Assembly: GCF_036884655.1 (NCBI RefSeq)
Contig: NC_088345.1
Span: forward strand, 32,152,501-32,216,500
Source of the DNA: Musa acuminata AAA Group
Lineage: Eukaryota; Streptophyta; Magnoliopsida; Zingiberales; Musaceae
Reading direction: 5' to 3'
Length of the DNA: 64,000 nt
Shown here: in pieces, positions 55,423 through 64,000 of the stretch
Numbering within the stretch: position 1 is the stretch's first letter
Layout: each line of letters opens with the position of its first letter
Position numbers and translations under genes: made by a program
The notes under the pieces: model-generated
What the model saw: the letters and a program-made list of their open reading frames with translations, nothing else
Told to the model about the DNA's origin: nothing
The model's database searches: none

Positions 55423-57108
55423 TCTTGGGAAACCATCAAGGGAGCATCACATGTGTAGAAAAAAAATAAAATAAAAATATTTTTTGAACAAAGAATATCG
55501 GATCGCTGGGTGATGATTGTGAGCGTAAAACTTAAAATTACAAAACCACACCAAGAGGGTGAGACTTTCTCACCTAAGAGAGCTCGTATATCCCCTAAAA
55601 TGTAAATCATAGACCGATGGATAAAGGAGTTCTCGTGAACTCCTCTCTAGTGGTGATCCACATGGTGGACGGTAGCAATGATGTACCTCTTCCTCGTTAT
55701 GGGTTCTCTCATGATAATGCACCACCACGTAGCAACAGTAAGCAAGAAGGGCCCGACCCTCTTACTATCCTCTAACACTAGGGAGGGGGCTCACGATAAG
55801 GGAGAGATGAGGAGGCCAATGGCTCTAGGGGTCCAACATATGAATATTTGAGCCCCAGTCCTGTTTAGAGAGAGCCCCTTTATGAAAACCTTAATAGATC
55901 ATTCTTAATGGGTACTAATCCCTATCTAATAACCACTAGCTTAATAGTATTGGATCATCATCCAATAACTCCTCTAAGCTCCATGCTCTATTGGGTCTCA
56001 CCTAATGGATCTATTAAAATAGGGGTAAAGGAGGCTTATTAGATATCTTATATCTAATCCTCCATTTGTTGAGTCATCCACTATATGTGTGTGACCCTCT
56101 AGGTCCAATACCAAACTGGCCGTGAGTTACCACCGTCAGAATCCCTTTTGACTTAGAATTCCTTATGACTTAATGAATTATTATCTCCATAATAATTCAC
56201 TCAACTTATCGCCTATGGATGTACTAGGCCAGTATGCCATATTCTCCAAACGGTATAAGGGGATCTAATTCATTGGACCTATCTGCCCTTAGTTACCGTG
56301 TGTCTATAATATCTCATCCATCTAATATTTCAGAGACCGTATATTGGGCATTGTACTGTCAGACCCATACAGAGTCCATTCAAGTCCCACTCTTATCAGA
56401 TTCTCCTAGAGAACTCTTTTTCTCTTAATCATAGTGACCCCGGTCAGGGATTTGCCTAAGTGAGAATACATAGGATATTCCTCTCATGATATCGAGAGTA
56501 GATAATCCTTTATTGATACCTAATTGCCTTCATAAGGTTGGCTGTCATTCCCAATGACTGTTTGTACTAGATCTGAAACTTATAGACCTATAAGTCTGGT
56601 ATTAAAGAATGAAGTACTCAAACTAAGCATCTTTAGTCTCTAAAGTCTAAGGACTAGATACACAATGAGGACTATGGAATCACTATCGGATGATGATGTA
56701 TCATTAACCATCTAGCATTTTATAAGTGGATCATTCAATGAACTCATTCTCTAATAAGTACATACACTATATCCCTAATGTCTCCACACAAGCAGCTATA
56801 AGACCAACTATCTCTATCATATAAACTAGTATATAGTACACCAGTTTATTCAATTACCTCGATATCCTTCTCGAGCAACCTATAACCAAGAATATTCAAG
56901 ATTTATATTTAAAGGTGAATTAATCTCATTATCATGATCTCATTATGATCCAATTCCTATTACATAGATTCAAGGACATCACAATATATTCATCATATAA
57001 TATAAAATGAGAAAATATAATTATTAATATTAACAAAAAGAGATTGTGCAATGGATTACACATGCCATCGCTCACTTGATTGGCTTGTATGGTACTTGTA
57101 ATTAGTAA
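55423..57108 (-). mobile_element. LTR K1, Angela/Tork-type copia 3' LTR, minus strand
   Basis: On the plus strand it begins tcttgggaaaccatc (probably decayed from tgttgggaaacc). It ends at 57108, next to the reverse complement of tcaagtgggaga, a polypurine tract. The adjacent minus-strand RNase H shows it is a 3' LTR. Contents match K2 and the fragment at 26873. No gene in it. Confidence 0.78.
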
Positions 57109-57129
57109 TCTCCCACTTGACCAACCAAT

Positions 57130-57574
57130 CACTCATATGCTTGATCCCTATTAAACCCCAGTCATGCTTAAAAGTAATATGAGATAACGACTTTGTTAGT
57201 GGATCTATAATGTTATATTTGAACGAAACTCTTTGATCAAGTGGAATCTCCTCGTAACGTGTTTAGACTTTTGATAAGATCTGGGTTCTTTTGCTTGAAC
57301 AATCACCCCATTATTATCATAATATAAGGGAATCGACTCCTTGCTGCTCAACACGACTCTCAGATCTATGATGAATTTCTTCATCCAAACTGCCTCATTT
57401 GCTACTTTTGTCGTAGTAATGTACTCCACCTCAACAGTATCTTGCTTGAAACTCTTCCAACTTACTACTCCTTCATTCAAGGTGAACACATACCCAAAGT
57501 TTGACTTATTGTCAATGAAATCAGATTAGAAACTTGAGTTTGTGTAGCCCTCAACCTTGAGGCTACCTTCTTGA
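57130..57574 (-). pseudogene. Copia RNase H fragment belonging to K1
   Basis: On the minus strand: VEGYTNSSF, then FGYVFTLNEGVVSWKSFKQDTVEVEYITTTKVANEAVWMKKFI, IPLYYDNNGVIVQAKEPRSYQKSKHVTRRFHLIKE. This is the C-terminal RNase H of Angela/Tork-type copia pol, with the conserved SK-D-E-EY-A and DN-A phrases partly intact. It stops at 57574, where LTR K2 begins in the opposite direction. The remainder of pol is missing. Confidence 0.85.
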
Positions 57575-58880
57575 TGCTGGTTATAGGTGCCCTGCAAGCC
57601 AATCACATGAGTGATAACACGTGTGACATGAAATGCACTCTTTTTACTTATTATATTATTTGATATTTTATTACTTTATCTTACATACTACATATATTGT
57701 GATGTCTATGGATTTATGCAATGAGAATTAGATCATGATGAAATCATGATAATGAGACCGATTCACCTTTAAACACATACCCTAAATAATCCCGGTCATA
57801 GGTCACTCGAGAGGGATATTGAGATGACCGGATAGACTAGTGTGCTATATACCTATCGATATGATGGAGGTGGCTAATCTCATAACTGCTCATGTGGGGA
57901 CACTAGGGATACCGCATAGGTGCTAATTGAAGAATGAGTTCACTAATTGATTCACTTACGAAATGCTAGATGGTTGATGATACCTCGCTATCAAATAATG
58001 ATTCTATCATCCTAGTGGTGTATCTGATCTTTAGACTTGAGACACCAAGGATGTCCTATATAAGTACTCCACTCTCTAATACTAGACTTATAGACTTGGA
58101 AGTTTTAGATCTAGCATAATCGATCATCGAGAGTGGCAGCCAACCTTGCGAGGACTATTCAGTATTGATAGAGGATCATCCTCTCTCGATGTCATGAGAG
58201 GAATATCATATGTGTTCTTGTTCAGGCAAATCCCTGGCTAAGGTTATTCGGATTGAGAGAAAAAGAGTTCTTCGGGAGAATTCGATTAGAGCGAGACTCG
58301 AGTAGAAACTATATGGGCTTGACAACACTATGCCTGGTATATAGTCTCTAAGATATTCGATAGATGAGGGACTATAGATATACAGTAACTAAGGACAGAT
58401 AGGTCCAATGGATTAGATTCCCATGTATCGTCTAAGGACTACGACATAGTGGCCTAATACGTCCACAATCGATGAGTCGAGTGAATTATTATGGAGATAA
58501 GAATTCACCGAGTCAGAAAGAGTTTTGAAAGGTATAACTCACAGTCAGCTCGGTATTGAGCCTAGAGGCTCATACACATATGGTAGGTATTGCGAAGAAT
58601 AGATGTTCAAATATGAGATATCCGTCGGAGCCCCTATTTTATTAGATATCCAATAAGCCCCTGAAATATTAGATCTTATGTATGAGATCTAATAAGAGCC
58701 AATGAAAGATTATTGGGTAGAGACCCACTAATCTAAGAGGCTTGGGTAGTTGGATGGAGATCCAGTACCCAATAGGGTATGATCCATTATGGTTAAATTG
58801 ACAAGAGACCTCTATAAATAAGAGTAAAATAAAGGGTTATAGGCTAGACCCCTTTTTTGGCTGTCATCTCTTATTCTCCT
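57575..58880 (+). mobile_element. LTR K2, Angela/Tork-type copia LTR, plus strand, cut by F
   Basis: Starts tgctggttataggtgccctgcaagcc, matching the LTR start of K1 in the opposite orientation, and runs through the same landmarks (gtgataacacgtgtgacatg; gaccgattcaccttt; aagtctggtatt-like sequence reversed). A 'ctctataaataagag' TATA-like string is at about 58812. It is interrupted at 58880 by LTR F; its end would lie beyond F. Confidence 0.72.
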
Positions 58881-59868
58881 TGTTGAATCTTGTATTTTGA
58901 TGATGAAACTACTTGATATATGTTTATGATTTAATCTGCGTTTTGAGTGACGCAGGATGCTTCGATCAGGATGAGACAATTAAAGCAGGATAATCATGTT
59001 GTGCCGAAGGAACATGTCAGAAGATTGGACGTCGGGCCGGTGGATCGGTCGACGTATTGACAGAAGGCTTCGGGCCGTGGACTCGGGCATCGGGCCAAGA
59101 AGAGCGGGTATTGTGCCAAGGATATCGGAGTTGCGGAGTCAACTGGCCGATTGGGCAATAGGCTGCACGAGAGGACGATGCGCCGAAGAATCGGACGAAG
59201 CGTCGAGGGACCAATGACATGTCGGACAACTTGGTTAATTGCTTAGGATTAATTGTCTCGATTGAAGTTTTGTTTTAATTGTGCAGGATTAACTATGATA
59301 ACGATGAAGACATAAAGCAAAACAAAGTGTCGGAGTCAAGCGCGATGGATTTGTTGCGAGTTCGAGAGTTCGACGGAAGTCCGAAGATTCGTTGGGAGTT
59401 CGCGGAGCTCGCCGAGAAAGATCGGAGCTTGCCGAAGAAGCTCGTTGGAACTCGCTAAGAACAAATCGTGAAGTCTAGGAGCTTGCCGGGAGTCCGCAGA
59501 ATGGTTTCCGAGAGTTCATCGGAAGACCGCCGGAAGTTTGCCGGAAGCTCGCTAGAAGAAGTCTTGACTTGCGGACTTTTTAATAGCTTAGAAAATGTCT
59601 TTAAATTCATAGTTAGCACGTTAATTAGGGTTAGGATTAGGTGTTAATCCTATAACCCAAGTAGGGGCCAATTAGGCCCAAGTTCGGACTGGTTTGGACC
59701 AAGTTTGGAGCCAAACCAAGTGAGCTGGAATAGTGAAGAGGTGCCACCGCCAGGGTTGGAGGTAGCACCGCCCAGGCTATGTCTTCCTGCGAGGTTGGGA
59801 GGTGCAACCGCCAGGGCTGCGAGGCTGGGAGGTGCAACCGCCCCAGCCAAGAGGTGCAACCGCCCAGA

Positions 59869-60290
59869 GCTCAGTCTTCGAGCTAGACTGGGCGGTGCAA
59901 CCTCCTCTGCCAAGAGGTAGCACCGCCAGAGCTCAAGTTTCGAGCTTTGCCAGGCGATGCAACCACCGAGCTCAGTCTTCGAGCTCTGGCAGAGAGGAGC
60001 ATCAGCCTGAGCTCAGTCTCGAGCTCTGCTAGGTGATGCAATCACCGAGCTCAGTCTTCGAGCTCTGGCAGAGAGGTGCATCAGCCTGAGCTCAGTTTCG
60101 AGCTCTGGCAGGTGATGCAACCACCGAGCTCAGATTTCGAGCTCTGCCAGGTGATGCAACCACCGAGCTCAGTCTTCGAGCTCTGCCAGGTGATGCAACC
60201 ATCGAGCTCAGTCTTCGAGCTCAGGCAGAGAGGAGCAATCGCCTGAGCTCAGTCTTCGAGCTCTGCCAGGCGGTGCCACCTCTCCAGTCA
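59869..60290 (+). repeat. ~39-bp tandem array with paired GAGCTC motifs in U3 of F
   Basis: About nine units of the form GAGCTCAGTCTTCGAGCTC plus tgccaggtgatgcaaccacc or a variant (tggcagagaggagcatcagcct). Each unit contains two GAGCTC palindromes and ends in a decayed copy of the ggtgcaacc palindrome. LTR B has only about three such units. The array ends ~80 bases before the TATA box. Confidence 0.87.
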
Positions 60291-60374
60291 AGAGGTGCAA
60301 CCGCTTGATCCCAGAATTCTGGGATTTGATCGATTTGATCGTTTTGAGCTCGAATTTTGAATTGGGTTGGGGCC

Positions 60375-60382
60375 TATAAATA
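60375..60382 (+). promoter_or_regulatory. TATA box of LTR F
   Basis: tataaata within ggcctataaatacccc, the same position relative to the U3 array as in LTR B. Confidence 0.8.
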
Positions 60383-61099
60383 CCCCACCCATTCAGCACT
60401 GAAAAGGCACAGACCTACACCGAAATCTTGATCTTTTCTGTGATTCTAAGAGCTCAAAAGTGTTGTAAAGCCTTTAAGTCTCCTCCTTCTGTTCTTCAAG
60501 TTTTCAGTTGTAAAGTGAGGAGAGAAAGGTCTGTAAAGGTTGTCTCCTGAGCCTGTCAAAAGGAGAGAAATTGTAAACGGGCAGTTTGGCCTTCGCCCAT
60601 TGAAGGAAGGCACCTAGTTGACGTCGGCAACCTCATCGGTGGAGGAAGCCAAAAGTGGAGTAGGTCAAGGCTGACCGAACCACTCTAAATCTCTGGTTTG
60701 CGTTTATTTTCGAGCACTTTATCATTACTGCAAACCTCCCTCATTACTACTGCTCTCTGCGCTTTCATGAACAAGTTCTAAGTGCTGTTCTTCCGAATCT
60801 GCATTCAGACGTAAATTCGTATTTTTATACATTACAGTTTACGTTTACGTTTGATTCTGCAGAACTGTTTTCCGTGCTTTTACGAACGAGCTTCTTTGCA
60901 GTTTACACTTACATTTTAATCCTATTGATAACTGCAATCTGTCCTCTACGATTTTACGAACGAGTTTCAACATTTAGACGTAAAACTGCATTCAGACGTA
61001 AATCGGCTTTCCTCGCTCAATCATCAGATCTCAGTTCACGTTTATGTCTTGATTTCAACTACATACTGCCTTCTGCGAGTATACAAACAAGTTTCAAAG

Positions 61100-61352
61100 T
61101 TTAGACGTAAATCTGCGTCTAGACGTAAAACTGCGTTTAGACGTAAATCTGCGTTTGGACGTAAATATGAGTTTAAGACGTAAATCTGAGTTTAGACGTA
61201 AATCTGCGTTCAGACGTAAATCTGCGTTTAGACGTAAATCTGCGTTTAGACGTAAAATTGTGTTTAGACGTAAATCTGAGTTTAGACGTAAACTGCGCTT
61301 AGACGCAAAACTGCGCTTAGACGCAATCTGCGCTTAGACGCAAACTGCACTT
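61100..61352 (+). repeat. 18-bp tandem repeat in U5 of F
   Basis: Units such as tctgcgtttagacgtaaa, changing to gcgcttagacgcaaaact at the end. Same repeat as in B (8181-8546) with a different base at one position (aatctg rather than aaactg) in most units. Confidence 0.88.
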
Positions 61353-61485
61353 AGATACAAACTGAGAATTTGCTTTTGCATCATAATAGTTTTTGAACGA
61401 ACGCAGCTTTTGGTTTTTAATCGCTGTAAGATTTCCGCTGCACTAATTCACCCCCCCCCCTCTTAGTGCTCTCGATCCTAACAAT

Positions 61486-61497
61486 TGGTATCAGAGC
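61486..61497 (+). promoter_or_regulatory. Primer binding site of element F
   Basis: Exact tggtatcagagc two bases after the 5' LTR. Confidence 0.9.
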
Positions 61498-61533
61498 GGG
61501 GTATTTCTCATTTCGGATTTACACCCGAGAGAA

Positions 61534-62532
61534 ATGACTTTTCAAGAGGGCTGTTCGGTCTTTCGTCCACCGTTCTTTAACGGATTGGACTACACTTATT
61601 GGAAAACTCGAATGAGAGTTTTCTTAATTTCTCTAAATCTGGATTTATGGAATATCATTGAAAACGGTTTTCAACTTCCCTCCAAACCGATGAACGATTG
61701 GTCGGTTTTGGAGAAGAAGAATTTTTCTTTAAACGCAAAGGCTATGAATGCCTTATTTTGCGCATTGGACAAGAATGAGTTCAATCGGATTTCTACGTGT
61801 GAAACGGCTTTCGATATTTGGCGCACTCTTGAAATCACGCACGAGGGAACTAGTAGAGTCAAAGACTCGAAAGTTAACATTCTACTGCTTGATTTCGAGC
61901 TTTTTCATATGAAACCAAGCGAAACCGTTGTTGACATGTACACCCGTTTTACGGATGTCGTCAATGGTTTAAAATCACTTGGTAAAAGCTTTTCGGATTT
62001 TGAACTCGTTAACAAAGTTTTGCGCTCACTTTCTAAAACTTGGGATTCAAAAGTAACTGCTATTCAAGAATCGAAAAACTTGAACCATTTTCCACTTGAA
62101 GAACTAATTGGTTCATTGATCACATATGAAATGACGTGCAATGCACGTGAAGAACTTGAGAACCACCTTCCAAAGAACAGGAAGGATTTGGAACTCTGGA
62201 CAAATGAATGCCACTTGAGCGATGACTCAAGTGATGAGGACAATGATGAACAAACCAACCTTCCAAAGAACAGGAAGGATTTGGGACATAGAACATTTGA
62301 AGACCACTCGAGCATAAGCTCAAGTGATGGTGAACTTAAAATGAAACGAAAATTAAAAAGCAAAAAGAATGGAACTACTTGCTTTAAACGCAAGAAGAAG
62401 AACAAAAATTGGGATGAATCGAGCTCATCTGAAGACGAGAAAGTCAACAAAAGCGAGGCGACAAAATACGCCTTACCAGCCTACGATGTTGAGGTAATTA
62501 AAATGCCTTTGGTTTATTTTGAAATTACTTGA
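61534..62532 (+). CDS. Intact Gag of element F lacking a zinc knuckle
   Basis: 332 residues, MTFQEGCSVFRPPFF to PLVYFEIT. DUF4219 start (LDYTYWKTRMRVFLISL, about residues 19-35), UBN2-type region (about 60-200: ALDKNEFNRISTCETAFDIW, MKPSETVVDMYTRFTDVVNGLKSLGKSFSDFELVNKVL), then an acidic/serine-rich region. The knuckle is replaced by CFKRKKKNKNWDESSSSEDE, so nucleic-acid binding would depend on the basic KRKLKSKK stretch. The phrase LPKNRKDL occurs twice (around 62168 and 62260). The first copy is followed by B-type sequence (TNECHL..DSSDED), the second by C/E-type sequence (HRTFEDHSSISSSDGELK). The start ATG follows the PBS by ~35 bases, as in B, C and E. Confidence 0.9.
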   Translation: MTFQEGCSVFRPPFFNGLDYTYWKTRMRVFLISLNLDLWNIIENGFQLPSKPMNDWSVLEKKNFSLNAKAMNALFCALDKNEFNRISTCETAFDIWRTLEITHEGTSRVKDSKVNILLLDFELFHMKPSETVVDMYTRFTDVVNGLKSLGKSFSDFELVNKVLRSLSKTWDSKVTAIQESKNLNHFPLEELIGSLITYEMTCNAREELENHLPKNRKDLELWTNECHLSDDSSDEDNDEQTNLPKNRKDLGHRTFEDHSSISSSDGELKMKRKLKSKKNGTTCFKRKKKNKNWDESSSSEDEKVNKSEATKYALPAYDVEVIKMPLVYFEIT

Positions 62533-64000
62533 TGCTTTCATGATATATTTTCTTTTTTAGCTTAGAATTAATTTTCTTGAAAATTACATGTTTAAAAATA
62601 AAAATACAAAAATTATGATCATGCTGATAATTTCGAAAATAATTGCATATTTTATGATAAACAAACAAAATGATTTTGATCATGGTTAAGAAGTAATAAT
62701 GTGTATCATGTTTAATTAACATTGTTGAATGAAATCACGTTTGATTTAAAGTAATGCATAAAGATGTAATATGAAATGGTTATTAACAATTTTATGCATG
62801 TGATTTTAAGTTATCCATGATCATGAGCTTGTTTGATCTTCTAGTCTTAATTTCAAGATCTATAGCAAAAATCATGTTTGAAGATATGAAAGTGTTAATT
62901 TCATTTTCGGATTCACTTAACAATTGGTATCCTAACAATCAGATTTTCTCATACACTTATGAAAAATATTTTTCTAAAATGGATTTGATGAAATGATTCA
63001 TGCTTATAAACTCCATCTTGAAATATGAATGATAGTGTTTTTGCTTGCAAAGATTTGTTTCACATTCATATCTCCTATGATTCATGTGCAGAAAAAGAAT
63101 TTATAAATCATAATACAATGAGATTTCTTATGCAAAAATGAAGTGCTTTTGTGATTCTTTGCTAAAGAGAATAATCATAATCATGATCTTGATAATTATC
63201 ACATGAAGCTCTTTATAAATCAAGATCGTTCATTATGCTCCCTACATTTATCAAAAAGGGTTTCTTCAAATGAAATGCAATTCAATGAAGTGTCATATTG
63301 ATATCTTGAAACTTGGAATATTTTAAAATGTGATCTTTGATAAGAATGTTTCAAGTTGCTCTTTGTACTATATCTTTTCAAATGAATCATGAGCCTTGAA
63401 TACAAGATTTCTTTGCCTTATGCTTATCTCAATTTGGCATATAAAAACTAAGGCATGCTTAGATGAAAAGGAATCTCTTAAAAAATGCCTTTCCCATTTG
63501 ATCGAGATTAATGATTTCATGATATTTTATGAATCTCGAAATTAATGACTTGATTATGAACTTCAAGTTAATGATTTAATTTGAATAAGTTTTATCTAAA
63601 TCATAATCTTGATCTTGCAAAATTAAAGTCACAAATAATATCTTATGGTATTCATGAATTGATACTCACAATATGAAAGCATTGATATTCATGACTTGAA
63701 TTGGATTGAAACATTGTATGCTTAATTTAATCATTCTCCTATGTTTCAAAAATTCCTTAAATGCCTTATGTGATGATTGAAAACTAATCTGCTTTATGAT
63801 GAATTACGAATCATGACTTGATCTATGATATAAATGCCTTGAAATGATTGAAATATTTAACACTTTTATGCTCTACCCCCTACTTTCTTCTTGTTTTCAA
63901 TGATAAAATGGGGAGAAGTTTTGATCATGCATGGTAGGATATAATTTGACAAAATTGATACCATCATGATATGAAACATTAATGTAATTATGAATGATGA
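62533..64000 (+). mobile_element. Element F untranslated internal region (partial)
   Basis: AT-rich, no gene. Many short phrases (atcatgatcttga, catgacttga, ttgatcatgcatggtaggatat) are shared with the corresponding regions of E (1152-3064) and C (reverse). A purine tract 'gataaaatggggagaag' lies near 63901-63917. Confidence 0.65.

Larger units (their letters stand above)
58881..61483 (+). mobile_element. Element F 5' LTR (2.6 kb)
   Basis: Begins tgttgaatcttg and ends gatcctaaca. It is longer than the other LTRs of the family because the U3 repeat array (59740-60305) and the U5 region with its 18-bp array (61100-61352) are expanded. Its 5' part (59010-59240) is closest to LTR C; its 3' part is closest to LTR B and G. 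Confidence 0.9.
58881..64000 (+). mobile_element. Element F: gag-only Sirevirus-like element, runs off window
   Basis: A 2,603-bp 5' LTR (58881-61483), PBS, an intact 332-codon gag (61534-62532), then an AT-rich untranslated region with a purine tract near 63907. No pol motif follows in the 1.5 kb available, and the untranslated sequence resembles that of C and E, so pol is probably absent. The 3' LTR is outside the window. Confidence 0.87.

Noticed and set aside
4650..64000. Integrated plant pararetrovirus (caulimovirid) sequences
   Set aside because: All pol fragments have integrase before RT and copia-type motifs. No coat, movement or caulimovirid RT pattern was seen.

Overview
This window is plant nuclear DNA, very probably monocot. 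It holds one host gene with introns, surrounded by nested Ty1/copia LTR retrotransposons in many states of decay. Evidence for a plant source: copia gag/pol families, primer binding sites of the tRNA-iMet type (TGGTATCAGAGC), long LTRs with several polypurine tracts typical of the SIRE/Maximus (Sirevirus) lineage, and a Yip1-family gene closely resembling plant homologues. A banana-family (Zingiberales) source fits the repeat style, but that is only an impression. I found no bacterial, organellar or rRNA/tRNA genes and no CRISPR array.

Layout. 1-4649: the end of a Sirevirus-like gag-only element (E, + strand) with a decayed gag and a complete 3' LTR. 4650-26872: an old copia element (A, + strand) cut into three pieces by two later insertions. 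B (6717-15268, +, TSD AGAAT) carries gag and an envelope-like ORF but no pol. C (16112-26821, - strand, TSD ATTGT) is gag-only, and its 5' LTR is itself interrupted by D (21217-25764, TSD GCCT), a very young non-coding LTR element. A's reading frame rejoins at both insertion points. 26873-30170: fragments of a second copia LTR type, unidentified repeat, and a solo LTR (G, 27940-29772, TSD ATTAT). 31053-35166: the host gene, six coding exons for a 288-residue Yip1-domain membrane protein. 35167-37960: AT-rich intergenic DNA with microsatellites. 37965-44717: element J (- strand), with nearly complete gag-pol and few lesions. 44718-48223: two truncated LTRs, then a rearranged fragment of a CRWN/NMCP1-like nuclear-lamina coiled-coil gene. 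48224-55422: an old Sirevirus-like element I (+) with gag-pol-env-like order, interrupted by a solo LTR (50407-51725). 55423-58880: remains of Angela/Tork-type copia elements on both strands. 58881-64000: element F (+), with a 2.6 kb LTR and an intact 332-residue gag, running off the window.

How the parts relate. E, C and F form one set: their Gag lacks the zinc knuckle and ends in a shared tail (...YFEIT), and no pol follows. B keeps a two-knuckle Gag plus an envelope-like ORF but has lost pol apart from its last 19 codons. J has the matching pol. The likely picture is a family of non-autonomous elements mobilised in trans by a J-like helper. This rests on shared LTR architecture, PBS, polypurine-tract cassettes and gag sequence seen here; trans-mobilisation itself is inference.
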